NCBI RefSeq assembly: GCF_900114385.1 | Contig: NZ_FOSW01000009.1 | Coordinates: forward strand, 1 to 64,000 | Length of the DNA: 64,000 nucleotides | Source of the DNA: Geodermatophilus ruber | Lineage (GTDB): Bacteria > Actinomycetota > Actinomycetes > Mycobacteriales > Geodermatophilaceae | Direction: 5' to 3' | In this document: positions 8,741 to 18,096 of the stretch, piece after piece | How positions within the stretch are numbered: the stretch's first letter is position 1 | Layout: the number at the start of each line of letters is the position of its first letter | Position numbers and translations under genes: made by a program | Notes under the pieces: model-generated | What the model was told of the DNA's origin: nothing | Database searches by the model: none | The model's input: only the letters and a program-made list of their open reading frames with translations

Positions 8741-9748
8741 CTGCACCGGCCCCATCGCACCCGCACCCGCACCCTGCTCGGCGGCCTGGCCGTCGTGGCG
8801 CTGACCGCGACCGCCTGTGGCGCCGGCGACGGTGGCGGAGACGACGGCGCCGCTGCCGGTGCGGCCGGGAGCGCGAACGGCGAGCTGACCACGGTCCGCA
8901 TCGGCACGCTGCCGATCGCCAACGCCGCCGCCATGCACCTCGGGATGAAGGAGGGCTTCTTCGAGGAGGAAGGACTGCAGGTCGAGCCCACCGTCCAGGC
9001 CGGCGGCAGCCAGATCATCACCGGCCTGGTCGCCGACGAGTTCGACTTCGGCTTCGTCGGCTACATCTCGGCCGGCGTCCCGATCGCCCGCGGCCTCCCG
9101 GTGTGCGTGGTCACCGCCAGCGACGCCACCGGAACCACCCCGGAGGACGACTGGCAGCTCATCCTCGCCGGCCCGAACAGCACGATGGACGGACCCGAGG
9201 ACCTCGCCGGCGCGCGGATCGGGGTCAACGCACTCGGCGGCGTCGCCGAGCTCCAGACGAGGGTCGTCGCGGAACGGGCCGGCGTCGATCCCAACTCGCT
9301 GGTGATGGTCGAGATGCCCTTCCCGGACATGCCTGCGGCGATCGCCAGCGGGGACCTCGACGCCGCGTACGCCTCCGAGCCCTTCGTCACCACGATCCTG
9401 GACCAGGGCGGCAAGGTCGTCGTCGCGCCGGGGGCCTACATCGCCCCGGAGTACCCCCTGGGCAACTACATGACCAGCAACCAGACCTTCGAGAGCGACC
9501 CCGAGATGGTCGAGGCGTTCCGGACGGCGATGAACCGGTCGCTCGATTTTGCTCGGGAGAACCCCGACGCCGTGCGGGAGATCATCCCGACCTATACGAA
9601 GATCCCCGCCGAGGTGGCCGAGCGCATGCGCCTGCCGATCTACACCTCCGAGATCGACGAGGCCGCCGTCGAGGAGCAGATGGGCTTCCTCGAGCAGTAC
9701 GGCGTGGTCGAGGACGCCCCCAGCGTCGACGACCTGCTCTGCGGCTGA
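8741..9748 (+). CDS. SsuA/NMT1-type solute-binding lipoprotein
   Basis: An extracytoplasmic solute-binding protein of the nitrate/sulfonate/taurine (NMT1) type, 335 residues. ATG 8741 follows AGGAGAG. The N-terminus is a basic lipoprotein signal ending in a lipobox-like LTATAC, then a Gly/Asp-rich linker. The family features LGMKEGFFEEEGLQVE, a GPEDLAGARIGVNALGG strand and a PFPDMPAAIASGDLDAA motif are clear. No ABC permease or ATPase gene is beside it, so it must either use a transporter coded elsewhere or act as a sensor. A paralogue with the same motifs lies at 35586. Confidence 0.87.
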   Translation: MHRPHRTRTRTLLGGLAVVALTATACGAGDGGGDDGAAAGAAGSANGELTTVRIGTLPIANAAAMHLGMKEGFFEEEGLQVEPTVQAGGSQIITGLVADEFDFGFVGYISAGVPIARGLPVCVVTASDATGTTPEDDWQLILAGPNSTMDGPEDLAGARIGVNALGGVAELQTRVVAERAGVDPNSLVMVEMPFPDMPAAIASGDLDAAYASEPFVTTILDQGGKVVVAPGAYIAPEYPLGNYMTSNQTFESDPEMVEAFRTAMNRSLDFARENPDAVREIIPTYTKIPAEVAERMRLPIYTSEIDEAAVEEQMGFLEQYGVVEDAPSVDDLLCG

Positions 9749-9754
9749 GCCGCC

Positions 9755-9786
9755 GGCCGCCGCGCCCGGCCCCGGGCGCGGCGGCC
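9755..9786 (+). terminator. GC-rich hairpin after the solute-binding-protein gene
   Basis: Perfect 15-base arms (GGCCGCCGCGCCCGG and its complement) begin six bases after the stop codon. No T-tract follows, which is common in actinobacterial terminators. Confidence 0.6.
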
Positions 9787-9834
9787 TCCGGCCGGCCAGG
9801 ACCGCGGGCCCGACGCGGACTACCGGACATGGAA

Positions 9835-9865
9835 GAGGGCCGCGGCGCAGTGCACCGCGGCCCTC
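9835..9865 (-). terminator. hairpin after the cold-shock gene
   Basis: Arms GAGGGCCGCGG and CCGCGGCCCTC (11 bases) enclose a nine-base loop just downstream of the minus-strand cold-shock gene. Confidence 0.6.
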
Positions 9866-9872
9866 CCCGGCG

Positions 9873-10076
9873 TCAGACCGGGCGGACGTTCTCGGCCTGC
9901 GGGCCCTTCTGGCCCTGCGTGACGTCGAACTCGACCTGCTGCCCCTCGTCGAGGGACTTGTAGCCGTCGCCGATGATGGCGGAGTAGTGGCAGAAGACGT
10001 CGGCGCCGCCGCCGTCCTGGGCGATGAACCCGAAGCCCTTCTCCGCGTTGAACCACTTCACAGTGCCCTGAGCCAT
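9873..10076 (-). CDS. cspA: CspA-type cold-shock protein
   Basis: A 67-residue single cold-shock domain that binds single-stranded RNA/DNA and melts RNA structure. It begins [18 protein letters not shown] (RNP1 KGFGFI) and contains the RNP2 motif as DVFCHYSAI, where a cysteine replaces the usual valine of VFVHYSAI. The length is exact for the family. Roughly 250 bases upstream are free of a clear gene, consistent with a long regulated leader as in other csp genes, though I cannot fold it here. Confidence 0.95.
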   Translation of the reverse strand: MAQGTVKWFNAEKGFGFIAQDGGGADVFCHYSAIIGDGYKSLDEGQQVEFDVTQGQKGPQAENVRPV

Positions 10077-10325
10077 CTCGTTCTCATTCCGTGCTGGAGG
10101 TGTCCGAACCGACAGGCGTCGGGTCGGGGTCGCCGCACCGACCGGCAGGACCGAGAGGAACGTCAGGCAGAGACAACTGCGGCCGTTCGAGAACGAAGCA
10201 GAGGCACGACGGCGACCGCCGCCGACAGTACGGCTCCCCACGTGCCAGCGGGGCGCCGGCGACCGGGGCATTCTTCCGGGCGGAGGCGCATCGCCACGTC
10301 ACGACGGGCATCTGGAACAGGGCGG

Positions 10326-10568
10326 CTACCAGCGCAATGGATCCGTCAGGCGGGAGTGCGCCGTCCGGCACGCCCGGCAATTGCCCCACGTGACGATGGC
10401 CAGCGGCGTCGTCGGGGAGCCGCACTCGGGGCAGTCGACCATCTGTTGTGACTGGGCGCGGGCCTCGGCGATCGCCTGGGACCGTTCCTCGTGGATCGTC
10501 TCGTCGCCCCGGCAGGGACATCCGAGATGAGTCTCAGCGCAACGTCCGATGTGAGTAGCGATGGGCAC
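10326..10568 (-). CDS. small putative zinc-ribbon protein
   Basis: The C-terminal half holds two CxxC pairs, CPECG and CRAC, about 20 residues apart, as in a zinc ribbon. The middle (IHEERSQAIAEARAQSQQ) is a charged helix. Two further cysteine-containing motifs lie near the N-terminus. The GTG at 10568 is a guess: the frame is open to 10622, and an ATG at 10442 would give only 38 residues. Function unknown. Confidence 0.35.
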   Translation of the reverse strand: MPIATHIGRCAETHLGCPCRGDETIHEERSQAIAEARAQSQQMVDCPECGSPTTPLAIVTWGNCRACRTAHSRLTDPLRW

Positions 10569-10729
10569 CCCTCTTGTCCGCGTCGACGCTACTCCGCTCC
10601 ACGAATCCCGGGACGCAGACATGCGGGAATCGTCACTGCGCAGCGGTATCGGCGCCGTGCGCTGAGTCGAGCGGCCCGGCTCGAGTTCACGATCACCGCA
10701 CTGGCCGGGGGCGGGTAGCCGATCGACCT

Positions 10730-12406
10730 CTACCCGCGCGTCACCGGCAGAAGCAGCCGGGAGGTTCCCCCGGCGCCGTGCGCGATCGCGCGGTGCGACG
10801 GCTTCATCGCGCGCCCGGTGGCCGGGTCCTCACCGGTACCGAGGTTGCGCGCCCAGTGGGGGTGGGAGCCACCCGAGACCTGCAGGCGCAGCCGCGTGCC
10901 GGCGCGGAACCGATGCGCCATCGCATCCAGCTCGAGCCGGATCGTGCCGTCGGCGGCGGCCGGGGCGAGGCGGTGGAACGTCTCGCTGACGTTGCGGGAG
11001 CGGCCCTTGGCGTCGACCTGGCAGAGCCGGACGAAGAGGTCGGCGTGCGGGTTGTCGCTGCTGTGCGCCAGCTCGACCACGGGCACGCCGATGACCTCGA
11101 CGTCCTCGGTCAGCACCGGGCCGGTGAAGGTGAGGACGTCGTCGCGCGCCTCCAGCTGTGCGTTGTTCCGGTAGCCCCCGTCCGGGGAGAGCAGCCGGCC
11201 GCCGAGCGTCGGTGTGGGGTCGGCCGGGTCGTAGGTGAACCGGGACGGCGGGATGTCGGGCGTCGGCGGCGAGTCACCGAGCGCGCCGTCAGGCTGCAGG
11301 TAGAGCACTCTCTCCCTGCCCTCCGGCGGCCACGAGGGCAGGTCGCGCCACTCCCCGGCCCCGGTGACGTGGAGGTGCACCGGGGCGGGCCGGCGGTGGG
11401 TGCCGGTGCCGGCCAGGTGCTCGGCCAGCCAGTCGAGGCTCTCCCGCGTCACCAGGGGCGCGCCTTTGGACAGCATCTCGGTGTGGGTCCACGGCCCGAC
11501 GGTGAGAGCCACGTCGACCCCGCGGCTGTGCAGGCGTTCGTACTGCGCGAGCGTCTGCTCCAGGAAGAGGTCCTGCCAGCCGCCGAACAGGAGGACCGGA
11601 ACCTGCACCCGCTCGAGGGCGGCGGACAGCTGCATGCGTTCCCAGTACGGGTGGTCCGGTTCCGGGCGGGCGACCCAGTCGCGGTACCAGGGCGCGCTGC
11701 CGGCGAGGACCCTTTCCCCCGCGTCCAGCAGAGGCACGTCGTGCAGGCCCGGCTGGAGCCGGCGGGCGGCCAGCACCTGGCGGACCAGGCCGCTTGCGAA
11801 GTTTCCCTCCTCCTGGTGGGCGACCATGTCGCTCCAGCCGAGGAAGTCGTTGAGCTTGAACGCCCCCGCCCCGTGCACGCTCTCGTGGAAGTCGTGCGGC
11901 CCGACCATCACCAGGGCAGTGGCCAGCTCCGGGGGCGGGTCGGTCATGAGCGCCCACTGGGTGAAGCCGAGGTAGGACAGCCCCACGGTGGCGAACCGCC
12001 CGCCGAACCACGGCTGCTCGCGCAGCCAGACGACGGTGTCCGCGCCGTCGTCGACCTCGTGCAGCATCGGCTCGAAGACGTCGCCGGAGCCGAAGGTGCC
12101 CCGGCAGCTCTGCAGGACGACGTGGTAGCCACGCTCGGCGTAGAGCCGGGCGAACATCAGCGAGAAGGGACCCGACCGACCGTAGGGACCGCGCACCAGC
12201 AGCGTGCCGAGGGCGCGGCCGGTCGGTGCGTAGTGGTCGGCGAGCAGTTCGACGCCGTCGCGCATCGGCACCCGCACCGCCCGGGTCACCGTGTAGTCGC
12301 CGGACGCCTTCGGCAGCCGCAGCACCCGGGTGAGCGTCCGGTCGACGGCGCGGGCGGCCCGGGAGCGGGGCCGGGCAGGAACGGTCGGGTGCCGGGTGAT
12401 GGTCAC
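10730..12406 (-). CDS. CocE/NonD-family alpha/beta hydrolase
   Basis: A 558-residue hydrolase of the cocaine-esterase / X-Pro dipeptidyl peptidase (S15) family, which cleaves esters or amides of bulky acids. The nucleophile elbow is GLSYLG with Ser about residue 144. The acid is in GGWQDLF and the histidine in VGPWTHTEM. The C-terminal jelly-roll domain is present (LYLQPDGALGDSPP onward). No signal peptide is seen, so it is probably cytoplasmic. It is divergent from an amidase-type gene, and a second family member lies at 13756, so this looks like an ester/amide hydrolysis group. Confidence 0.88.
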   Translation of the reverse strand: MTITRHPTVPARPRSRAARAVDRTLTRVLRLPKASGDYTVTRAVRVPMRDGVELLADHYAPTGRALGTLLVRGPYGRSGPFSLMFARLYAERGYHVVLQSCRGTFGSGDVFEPMLHEVDDGADTVVWLREQPWFGGRFATVGLSYLGFTQWALMTDPPPELATALVMVGPHDFHESVHGAGAFKLNDFLGWSDMVAHQEEGNFASGLVRQVLAARRLQPGLHDVPLLDAGERVLAGSAPWYRDWVARPEPDHPYWERMQLSAALERVQVPVLLFGGWQDLFLEQTLAQYERLHSRGVDVALTVGPWTHTEMLSKGAPLVTRESLDWLAEHLAGTGTHRRPAPVHLHVTGAGEWRDLPSWPPEGRERVLYLQPDGALGDSPPTPDIPPSRFTYDPADPTPTLGGRLLSPDGGYRNNAQLEARDDVLTFTGPVLTEDVEVIGVPVVELAHSSDNPHADLFVRLCQVDAKGRSRNVSETFHRLAPAAADGTIRLELDAMAHRFRAGTRLRLQVSGGSHPHWARNLGTGEDPATGRAMKPSHRAIAHGAGGTSRLLLPVTRG

Positions 12407-12575
12407 GGGCGGGTCCTCCTCGGGTGAGGTGGGGCGCTTCCCCGCATCCTGCGTGGTCAGGGCGCCGTGCGTCCACCGCGAGCTCGACGGCGACGATGCG
12501 CGTGGCAGGGTGCGTCCGCGCGTGGGTCACGATCGCTCGCGGCGGCCACGCAGGTGGCTCGGCAGGAGGAGGAGC

Positions 12576-13568
12576 ATGTCGGAGAGCACCCAGGTGCGGC
12601 GGGTCGCCGCCGTCCAGATGCACGCCGTCCTCGGGGACGTCGACGCCAACCTCGACCTCGCCGAGCGGGCGGTGGACCAGGCCGCCCGGGACGGCGCGCG
12701 GGTGGTCGCTCTGCCCGAGTTCTTCACCTCGGGGGTGGCCTTCCTGCCCGAGGTGGCCGCCGCGGCCCAGCCGGTCGACGGCCCGGCGGTGCAGGCGCTG
12801 TGCGGGTGGGCGCGCACGCACGACGTGCTCCTCAGCGGCAGCCTGCTCGTGCGCGATCCCGACGGCGAGGTCCGCAACGCGGTCCTCGCCGTGGACCGCA
12901 CCGGAGTCCGGGGGCGGCACGACAAGGACCTGCCGACCATGTGGGAGAACGCCCTCTACGTCGGAGGCACCGACGACGGGATCGTCGACGTCGACGGCAC
13001 GAAGGTCGGGCTGGCCGTGTGCTGGGAACTCACGCGCGAGCGCACGGTGCGCCGCCTCGCGGGCGGGGTGGACCTCCTCCTCGCCGGCAGCGGCTGGTGG
13101 ACGGTCCCGCGGTGGCGCCCGTACCGGCTCTTCGACGCATGGGAGAGGGCCAACGCCGCCCGGGCACTCCAGACACCCGGACGGTTCGCCCGGCACGTCG
13201 GCGCGCCGATCGTGCACGGCTCGCACAGCGGCGCCCTGGCCTGCCCCATGCCCGGGCTGCCGCCGCTGCGCTACCGGGGGGCCTACGAGCCGATGGCCGG
13301 TATCTGGGCCGCCGACGGAACGGCGATCGCCCTCGCCACCGGCCCGGAGGCCCAGGTCGTGATCGCCGACCTCCCGCTCCGCCGCGCGACGCCGGTTCCT
13401 CCGCCCGACACGTACTGGCTCACCCCGCCCGGTCCGCTCCCGCTGTTCGCCTGGTACCAGCAGCGCTGGCACGGCCGCCGTTGGTACGCCCGCCACCGGC
13501 GCGGGGCACCGGAGTCAGCGGTGGGGCCGGGCCGGTCTCCGTCGGCGCCGTCATCGACCATGTCCTAG
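12576..13568 (+). CDS. nitrilase-superfamily carbon-nitrogen hydrolase
   Basis: A 330-residue hydrolase of C-N bonds (amide, carbamoyl or nitrile). The catalytic triad is visible: Glu in LPEFF (about 48), Lys in RHDKDLP (about 117) and Cys in LAVCWEL (about 149). ATG 12576 has AGGAGGAGG just upstream; the open frame extends further but without a good start. A Trp/Arg-rich C-terminal tail after about residue 270 is longer than in most relatives. It lies between two CocE/NonD hydrolases, so a shared substrate with ester and amide bonds is plausible. The exact substrate cannot be read from sequence. Confidence 0.86.
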   Translation: MSESTQVRRVAAVQMHAVLGDVDANLDLAERAVDQAARDGARVVALPEFFTSGVAFLPEVAAAAQPVDGPAVQALCGWARTHDVLLSGSLLVRDPDGEVRNAVLAVDRTGVRGRHDKDLPTMWENALYVGGTDDGIVDVDGTKVGLAVCWELTRERTVRRLAGGVDLLLAGSGWWTVPRWRPYRLFDAWERANAARALQTPGRFARHVGAPIVHGSHSGALACPMPGLPPLRYRGAYEPMAGIWAADGTAIALATGPEAQVVIADLPLRRATPVPPPDTYWLTPPGPLPLFAWYQQRWHGRRWYARHRRGAPESAVGPGRSPSAPSSTMS

Positions 13569-13755
13569 GGATCGGGCCAGTCGGGCACGGCTGCTGCCTT
13601 CCTCCGACTGGACGCGTCGCGGAGGTTGCCGTGGCACGGACGAACGAGCATCTCGAAGGCGACCGACCAACGACCAGCGAACCACTGTCGAGGGCAGGCG
13701 ATGACCGTGACGGCCAACGACCTGCAGTGCCGCTGACAGTGCCGCTGACGAGCAG

Positions 13756-15495
13756 TTAGCGGGGAACTACCGGCAGCACGACGTGCGAGAGCCGGTCGCC
13801 GTCGTGGAACACCGACTGCAGAGCCGGTTGCAGGTCCTCCGGGCCGTCCTGACCCAGGGGGTGGCCGGTGTTCGGGTTCGGCTCGATGTAGGGGAACGAG
13901 CTGCTGGTGATGTCGACCCGGATCCGGTGTCCTTCGAGGAACACGTTGCTGGTCGCCACGAGGTCGATGTCGTAACGCTCCACGGCCCCCCGCTCGACCG
14001 GTGACGTGTTCCCGAACCCGTTCCGGTTCCGCGCGCGGACGACGCCCTCGGCAAGGATGCGGGAGGCCCCGTCCGGGTGCACGTCGCACAGCCGCACGAT
14101 CCAGTCGGTGTCCGGAGCGCTGGTCGCGGCATGCAGCACGGCGGTCAGCGGTCCCGTCACCTCGAGCGGCTCGTCCAGCACCTCGGAGGTGTAGACGAGG
14201 ACATCGGGCCGTGCCTCGTTCGGGCGCTGGTCGTAGGGACCGACGTTGATGCCTTGAGCCAGGCCCGGGAGGCCGACCGGGCCGCCGAGAGTCGGCGCCG
14301 GGTCGGCCGGGTCGTAGAGGTAGTGGTCCGGCCGCTCGGTGGCATCCGGCTTCTCGGGGGACAGCAGCCCGCCACCGGCGCCCGGATCCCCGGCCCGCAG
14401 GTACCAGGGCTGGGGCCGGCTGCGTTCCAGCGGCCAGGTCTCCTCGTCTCTCCAGACGTTCTCCCCCATGACGAAGATGCGCACGGAGGGTGCCTCGTCC
14501 AGCGCCTGCTCGTCGCCCTGCAGGTACCGCGCGAAGTGCTGGAGCTGGTAGCCGGTGAAGTCCGAGGCCAGCGTCGAGGCAGCGAACCCGAAGTCGTACT
14601 CGGCGCTCGTGGAATTCAGCAGGTGGTCCCAGGGGCCGATCAACAATCTCTGTGCATGGCGTGCGGACTCGGATCCGCCGTGGGCGCGCATCTGCGCGTA
14701 GTTGTGCAGCGTCCCGCTGAGGAAGTAGTCGTACCAACCGCTGACGTTCAGGGCCGGGATCTCGACCGCGGCGTAGTGCGCGCGCAGCGCTTCGGGGTCG
14801 GGGTCGTGCAAGGCCTCGTCCCGCACGACATCGTGGTACCAGTCGGCGACGGGGTTCTCCTGCAGCAGCGGGATCTTCGACAGTGGCCGGTACGAGGCGA
14901 GGCTCGCCACGTCGTCGCCGGCCTTCAGCACCCGGAGCATCTCCGCGGCGTCGGTCTCTCCGGCGAGGGCGCGGCGCCGAGCGGTCTCCGGCCCGAAGAA
15001 CTGCGAGATGAGCCAGAGGACGTAGCCGAGGTTGAAGGCCCCGCCGGTGAAGCAGACCTGCTCGAAGGCATTCGAGGTGCCGATGTTGATCGGGATGATG
15101 GTCCGGAGGCCCGGGGGCCGCTGTGCCGCGGCCGCCCACTGCACCAGGCCGAGGTAGGACAGCCCGCTCATCCCCACGTTGCCGTCGCACCACGACTGAC
15201 CGGCCAGCCACTCGACGGAGTCGTAGCCGTCCTCGGACTCCTGGAACATGACCAGGTCGCCATCGGAGGCGTAGCGGCCGCGCAGATCCTGGAAGACGAC
15301 CGCCATCCCGCTCTCGACCGCACGGATCGGGTCCAGCGACATGACCTGTGCCAGGAACAAGTCCTTGCTGTACGGGGTGCGGACCAGGATCGCCGGTACC
15401 GGCTGGTCCCCGTCCGGGCGGTAGACGTTCGCCCGCGTGACGGTGCCGTCCCGCATGGGGATCTCCACGTCCTTGTCGAGCCTGATTCTGGCCAC
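13756..15495 (-). CDS. CocE/NonD-family alpha/beta hydrolase (second copy)
   Basis: A 579-residue paralogue of the hydrolase at 10730. It has GLSYLG with Ser about 113, the acid in SGWYDYF and the histidine in IGPWDHLL, then the C-terminal beta-sandwich domain. It lacks the first gene's N-terminal extension and starts directly with the MRDG beta-strand region. No signal peptide is present. The two copies are clearly diverged, so they are old paralogues or separate acquisitions rather than a recent duplication. Confidence 0.88.
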   Translation of the reverse strand: MARIRLDKDVEIPMRDGTVTRANVYRPDGDQPVPAILVRTPYSKDLFLAQVMSLDPIRAVESGMAVVFQDLRGRYASDGDLVMFQESEDGYDSVEWLAGQSWCDGNVGMSGLSYLGLVQWAAAAQRPPGLRTIIPINIGTSNAFEQVCFTGGAFNLGYVLWLISQFFGPETARRRALAGETDAAEMLRVLKAGDDVASLASYRPLSKIPLLQENPVADWYHDVVRDEALHDPDPEALRAHYAAVEIPALNVSGWYDYFLSGTLHNYAQMRAHGGSESARHAQRLLIGPWDHLLNSTSAEYDFGFAASTLASDFTGYQLQHFARYLQGDEQALDEAPSVRIFVMGENVWRDEETWPLERSRPQPWYLRAGDPGAGGGLLSPEKPDATERPDHYLYDPADPAPTLGGPVGLPGLAQGINVGPYDQRPNEARPDVLVYTSEVLDEPLEVTGPLTAVLHAATSAPDTDWIVRLCDVHPDGASRILAEGVVRARNRNGFGNTSPVERGAVERYDIDLVATSNVFLEGHRIRVDITSSSFPYIEPNPNTGHPLGQDGPEDLQPALQSVFHDGDRLSHVVLPVVPR

Positions 15496-15576
15496 GGCGA
15501 GTTCCTCCCGACCGGCGGTCTCGACCCGTCATCGGACCGGTGTCCGCAGCCTCGTGCATCCCGCAACGCGACGCCC

Positions 15577-15595
15577 ACCCCCCGAAAAAGGGGGT
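15577..15595 (-). terminator. short hairpin after the M50 gene
   Basis: ACCCCC and GGGGGT arms around a CGAAAAA loop lie about 35 bases past the stop of the minus-strand metalloprotease gene. Confidence 0.45.
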
Positions 15596-15629
15596 TGTCG
15601 ACGGGTGATGGCGCGCGCCGGGCGACCGC

Positions 15630-18086
15630 TCACCCGGTGGGGGTCGCCGACCCCGAGGTCGTCATCCCAGCCTCGGTGGACGGGGGAGCGGTGGACGTGG
15701 GCGCGGCGGACTCCGTGGCCCCGTCCGGGGCCGCGCCGGTCGGGCCGCTGCTCGGCGTGGCCGAGCCGGCCGGCGTCCCGGTCGCCTCGGGGGTCGCGCC
15801 ACTGGTGCGTGGGGAACCAGTCGTCTCGGCGGCGGCGCCGCCTGCGGCGTCATCGCCCGGGCCGTCACTCCCGGTCCCGGTGCTGTCGGAGGCGGGTCCG
15901 TCGCCGTCCGTCCCGGCGTCCTCGGCCGGGCTGCCGGCCGCCGGTGGGCCGCCCGCCTGCTCGGTGGCGTGCTCCCGGACCACGTCCAGGATGCGCACCT
16001 CGAAGTCGGTCAGCCGGTCCCGGAGCTCGGCGAGGGGTACGCCCTCGATCTGCTCGCCGAAGATCCGGAGCTCCTCCCAGATCGCGGCGAGCTCGCGGCT
16101 TCCCACCTCGCTCAGCGGGCCGGGCAGGCTGACGACCAGCTGGGTCGCCAGCGCGTACGTCACGCACTCGACGCAGGCGTAGTTGACCGCGGCCGCGAGG
16201 TTCTGCGGCACCACCACGTCGACCGACCCGACCAGCAGGACCACCTGGAAGGCCACCGCGACCGTCCGGCAGTCCCGGCAGCTGGCCAGCGCGTACGCCT
16301 CGTTCCGGTTGAGCGCGGCGTCCTCGTCGGCCCAGACCAGCGCGAAGGAGACGTCGTAGGCGACGGATCCGTCTGCCGTGTTGACCGCCAGCGCCTGGTT
16401 GTCGCCGTCACCGGGCGGGGGTGGGGCGTCGAACGGGAAGACCCAGGTGGGCGCGGCCGTCTCGCCGGCGTCGCTGCTCCGGGCAGGTGCCCGGCCCTCC
16501 TCGCCCCGCCCGGCAGCTCCCTGCGACGCCGGGGTCAGCACGAGCGCCAGGACCGGCCGGTCCGCGGTCGGCAACGGGCCGGCGTCCGCCGGCCAGATCG
16601 TGGCGGCGGTGCCGCGGGATCCCGTGTCCAGGGGTGCGCCGGCGCTCGCCGGCACGGCGTCCAGGACCGTGCCGCCTTCCCAGGCGCGCACCGGCCGGTA
16701 GCGGTCGGCGTCGGGCCACCAGGCCCAGCCGAGGCCGGCCACCAGGGCCGTGACCAGCAGGCCCGCGAGGCCCCGGCGGACGGGGCGGCCCTCGGTGCGC
16801 CGCCACACCCCGACGGCGCTGCGCCGCACCAGCCGGAGGAGCACGTACCCGAGGCCGAGCAGCGGGACCACCACGGCGACGACCGCCAGCACCCGGACGA
16901 GAACCTCGAGCATGTCCCCGTCGCCGAACGCGTCCCCGAGCAGCCGGCCCTGCTGCCGCACCGACGCCCAGGCCGTGGCCAGCAGGCGCGGCAGGGCCAG
17001 CACCATCAGCAGCAGCGACACCGCCATCAGGGGGACGACTAGCAGCACCCAGGCGATGACGGTCACGCGAGCCCAGGTCTTGAGCGCGGTCGCCTCGGGC
17101 TGTCGCCACCGGCCCGGCAGCAGTCCGGTCAGCACCGGGCCGATGCGCTGGTAGAGGTCCGGGACCCCGGTCAGGTCGGCCAGGACGTGGTAGCCGTCGA
17201 AGCGCAGCAGCGGTGCGAGCTGCCGGATCATCTGCAGCACCTGGGTGGCCACGACGAGCAGGACGGCGTGCCACCCGGTGAGCCACCAGACCGCGAAGGA
17301 CAGGAGCACCACGACCGCGTTGAAGTACAGCCCGCCCAGGTCGGTGCGGACCCGCCCGGCCCGGCCGAGCCGGTAGCTGTCGGTGACGTCGGTGTAGAAG
17401 GCCGGCCAGAACAGGTAGATCCCGAAGCCCATCGCCCCGGGCGTCGAGCCGCCGTACCGGGCGGCGGCCGCGTGACCGAACTCGTGGAAGCCCGCCGACA
17501 GGACGGTCACGCCGACGACGGCGAGGAACAGCGCGGGGTTGCCGAAGGCCTGCGCCGTCGCCGCGGCCAGCCCCTGGCTGAACAGCACCCAGCCGGCCAC
17601 GGCGCCGAAGGCGAGCACCACCGGCACGACGACGAACGGGCTGAAGAGGACGGCGAACGGAGCTGTGAGCCGGCGGGTGAGCACCGGGTCGGTGACCACC
17701 CGCCGGAACCTCAGCGCGAGCAGCGGGTCCGACCGGCGGAGCTCGGGTTCGGTCCCGTCGGCCCGCCGCAGCAGGCCGAGCGGCCGCAGCGAGGCGTCGA
17801 TCAGCTGCCGCACGTCGTCGGGCCGCACCAGCCGGCCGGACGAGCCGCTGACCGCCTCGGCGACCTCGGCGACCGTGCGCCGCCCGTCGACGGCGTGCAG
17901 CACCTGGTGCAGCAGCGGCGTCAGCTGGACGACCTGCCCGTCCCGGCGGCGGGCCAGCGCCGGTGGCCGGCGGTAGCCCGAGCCCGGCACCTCGCCGAGC
18001 AGCTCCACGCCGTCCGCCCGCGCCGGGACCTCCCCGTCGCTCCCGGCCGCCGGGTGCTCACCCGGCGGCGCCGCCTGCGTCGTCAT
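15630..18086 (-). CDS. PqqD-like / M50-type membrane zinc metalloprotease
   Basis: An 818-residue membrane protein. Residues about 25-115 form a winged-helix, PqqD-like region (VVQLTPLLHQVLHAVDGRRT), the fold that binds peptide leaders in RiPP pathways. It is followed by membrane helices and an M50-type zinc site HEFGH at about 201-205, with the downstream partner region around TDLGGLYFN. More helices follow, then an extracytoplasmic domain after about 460 with two CxxC motifs (SCRDCRT, YACVECV). The final 110 residues are a Pro/Thr/Gly/Ser-rich tail. The gene starts ten bases after the repeat-protein gene and is surely in its operon, so that protein is the likely substrate or partner. The closest described class is the 'putative peptide zinc metalloprotease protein' group; the exact role is unknown. 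Confidence 0.78.
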   Translation of the reverse strand: MTTQAAPPGEHPAAGSDGEVPARADGVELLGEVPGSGYRRPPALARRRDGQVVQLTPLLHQVLHAVDGRRTVAEVAEAVSGSSGRLVRPDDVRQLIDASLRPLGLLRRADGTEPELRRSDPLLALRFRRVVTDPVLTRRLTAPFAVLFSPFVVVPVVLAFGAVAGWVLFSQGLAAATAQAFGNPALFLAVVGVTVLSAGFHEFGHAAAARYGGSTPGAMGFGIYLFWPAFYTDVTDSYRLGRAGRVRTDLGGLYFNAVVVLLSFAVWWLTGWHAVLLVVATQVLQMIRQLAPLLRFDGYHVLADLTGVPDLYQRIGPVLTGLLPGRWRQPEATALKTWARVTVIAWVLLVVPLMAVSLLLMVLALPRLLATAWASVRQQGRLLGDAFGDGDMLEVLVRVLAVVAVVVPLLGLGYVLLRLVRRSAVGVWRRTEGRPVRRGLAGLLVTALVAGLGWAWWPDADRYRPVRAWEGGTVLDAVPASAGAPLDTGSRGTAATIWPADAGPLPTADRPVLALVLTPASQGAAGRGEEGRAPARSSDAGETAAPTWVFPFDAPPPPGDGDNQALAVNTADGSVAYDVSFALVWADEDAALNRNEAYALASCRDCRTVAVAFQVVLLVGSVDVVVPQNLAAAVNYACVECVTYALATQLVVSLPGPLSEVGSRELAAIWEELRIFGEQIEGVPLAELRDRLTDFEVRILDVVREHATEQAGGPPAAGSPAEDAGTDGDGPASDSTGTGSDGPGDDAAGGAAAETTGSPRTSGATPEATGTPAGSATPSSGPTGAAPDGATESAAPTSTAPPSTEAGMTTSGSATPTG

Positions 18087-18096
18087 GCGCGGGCGG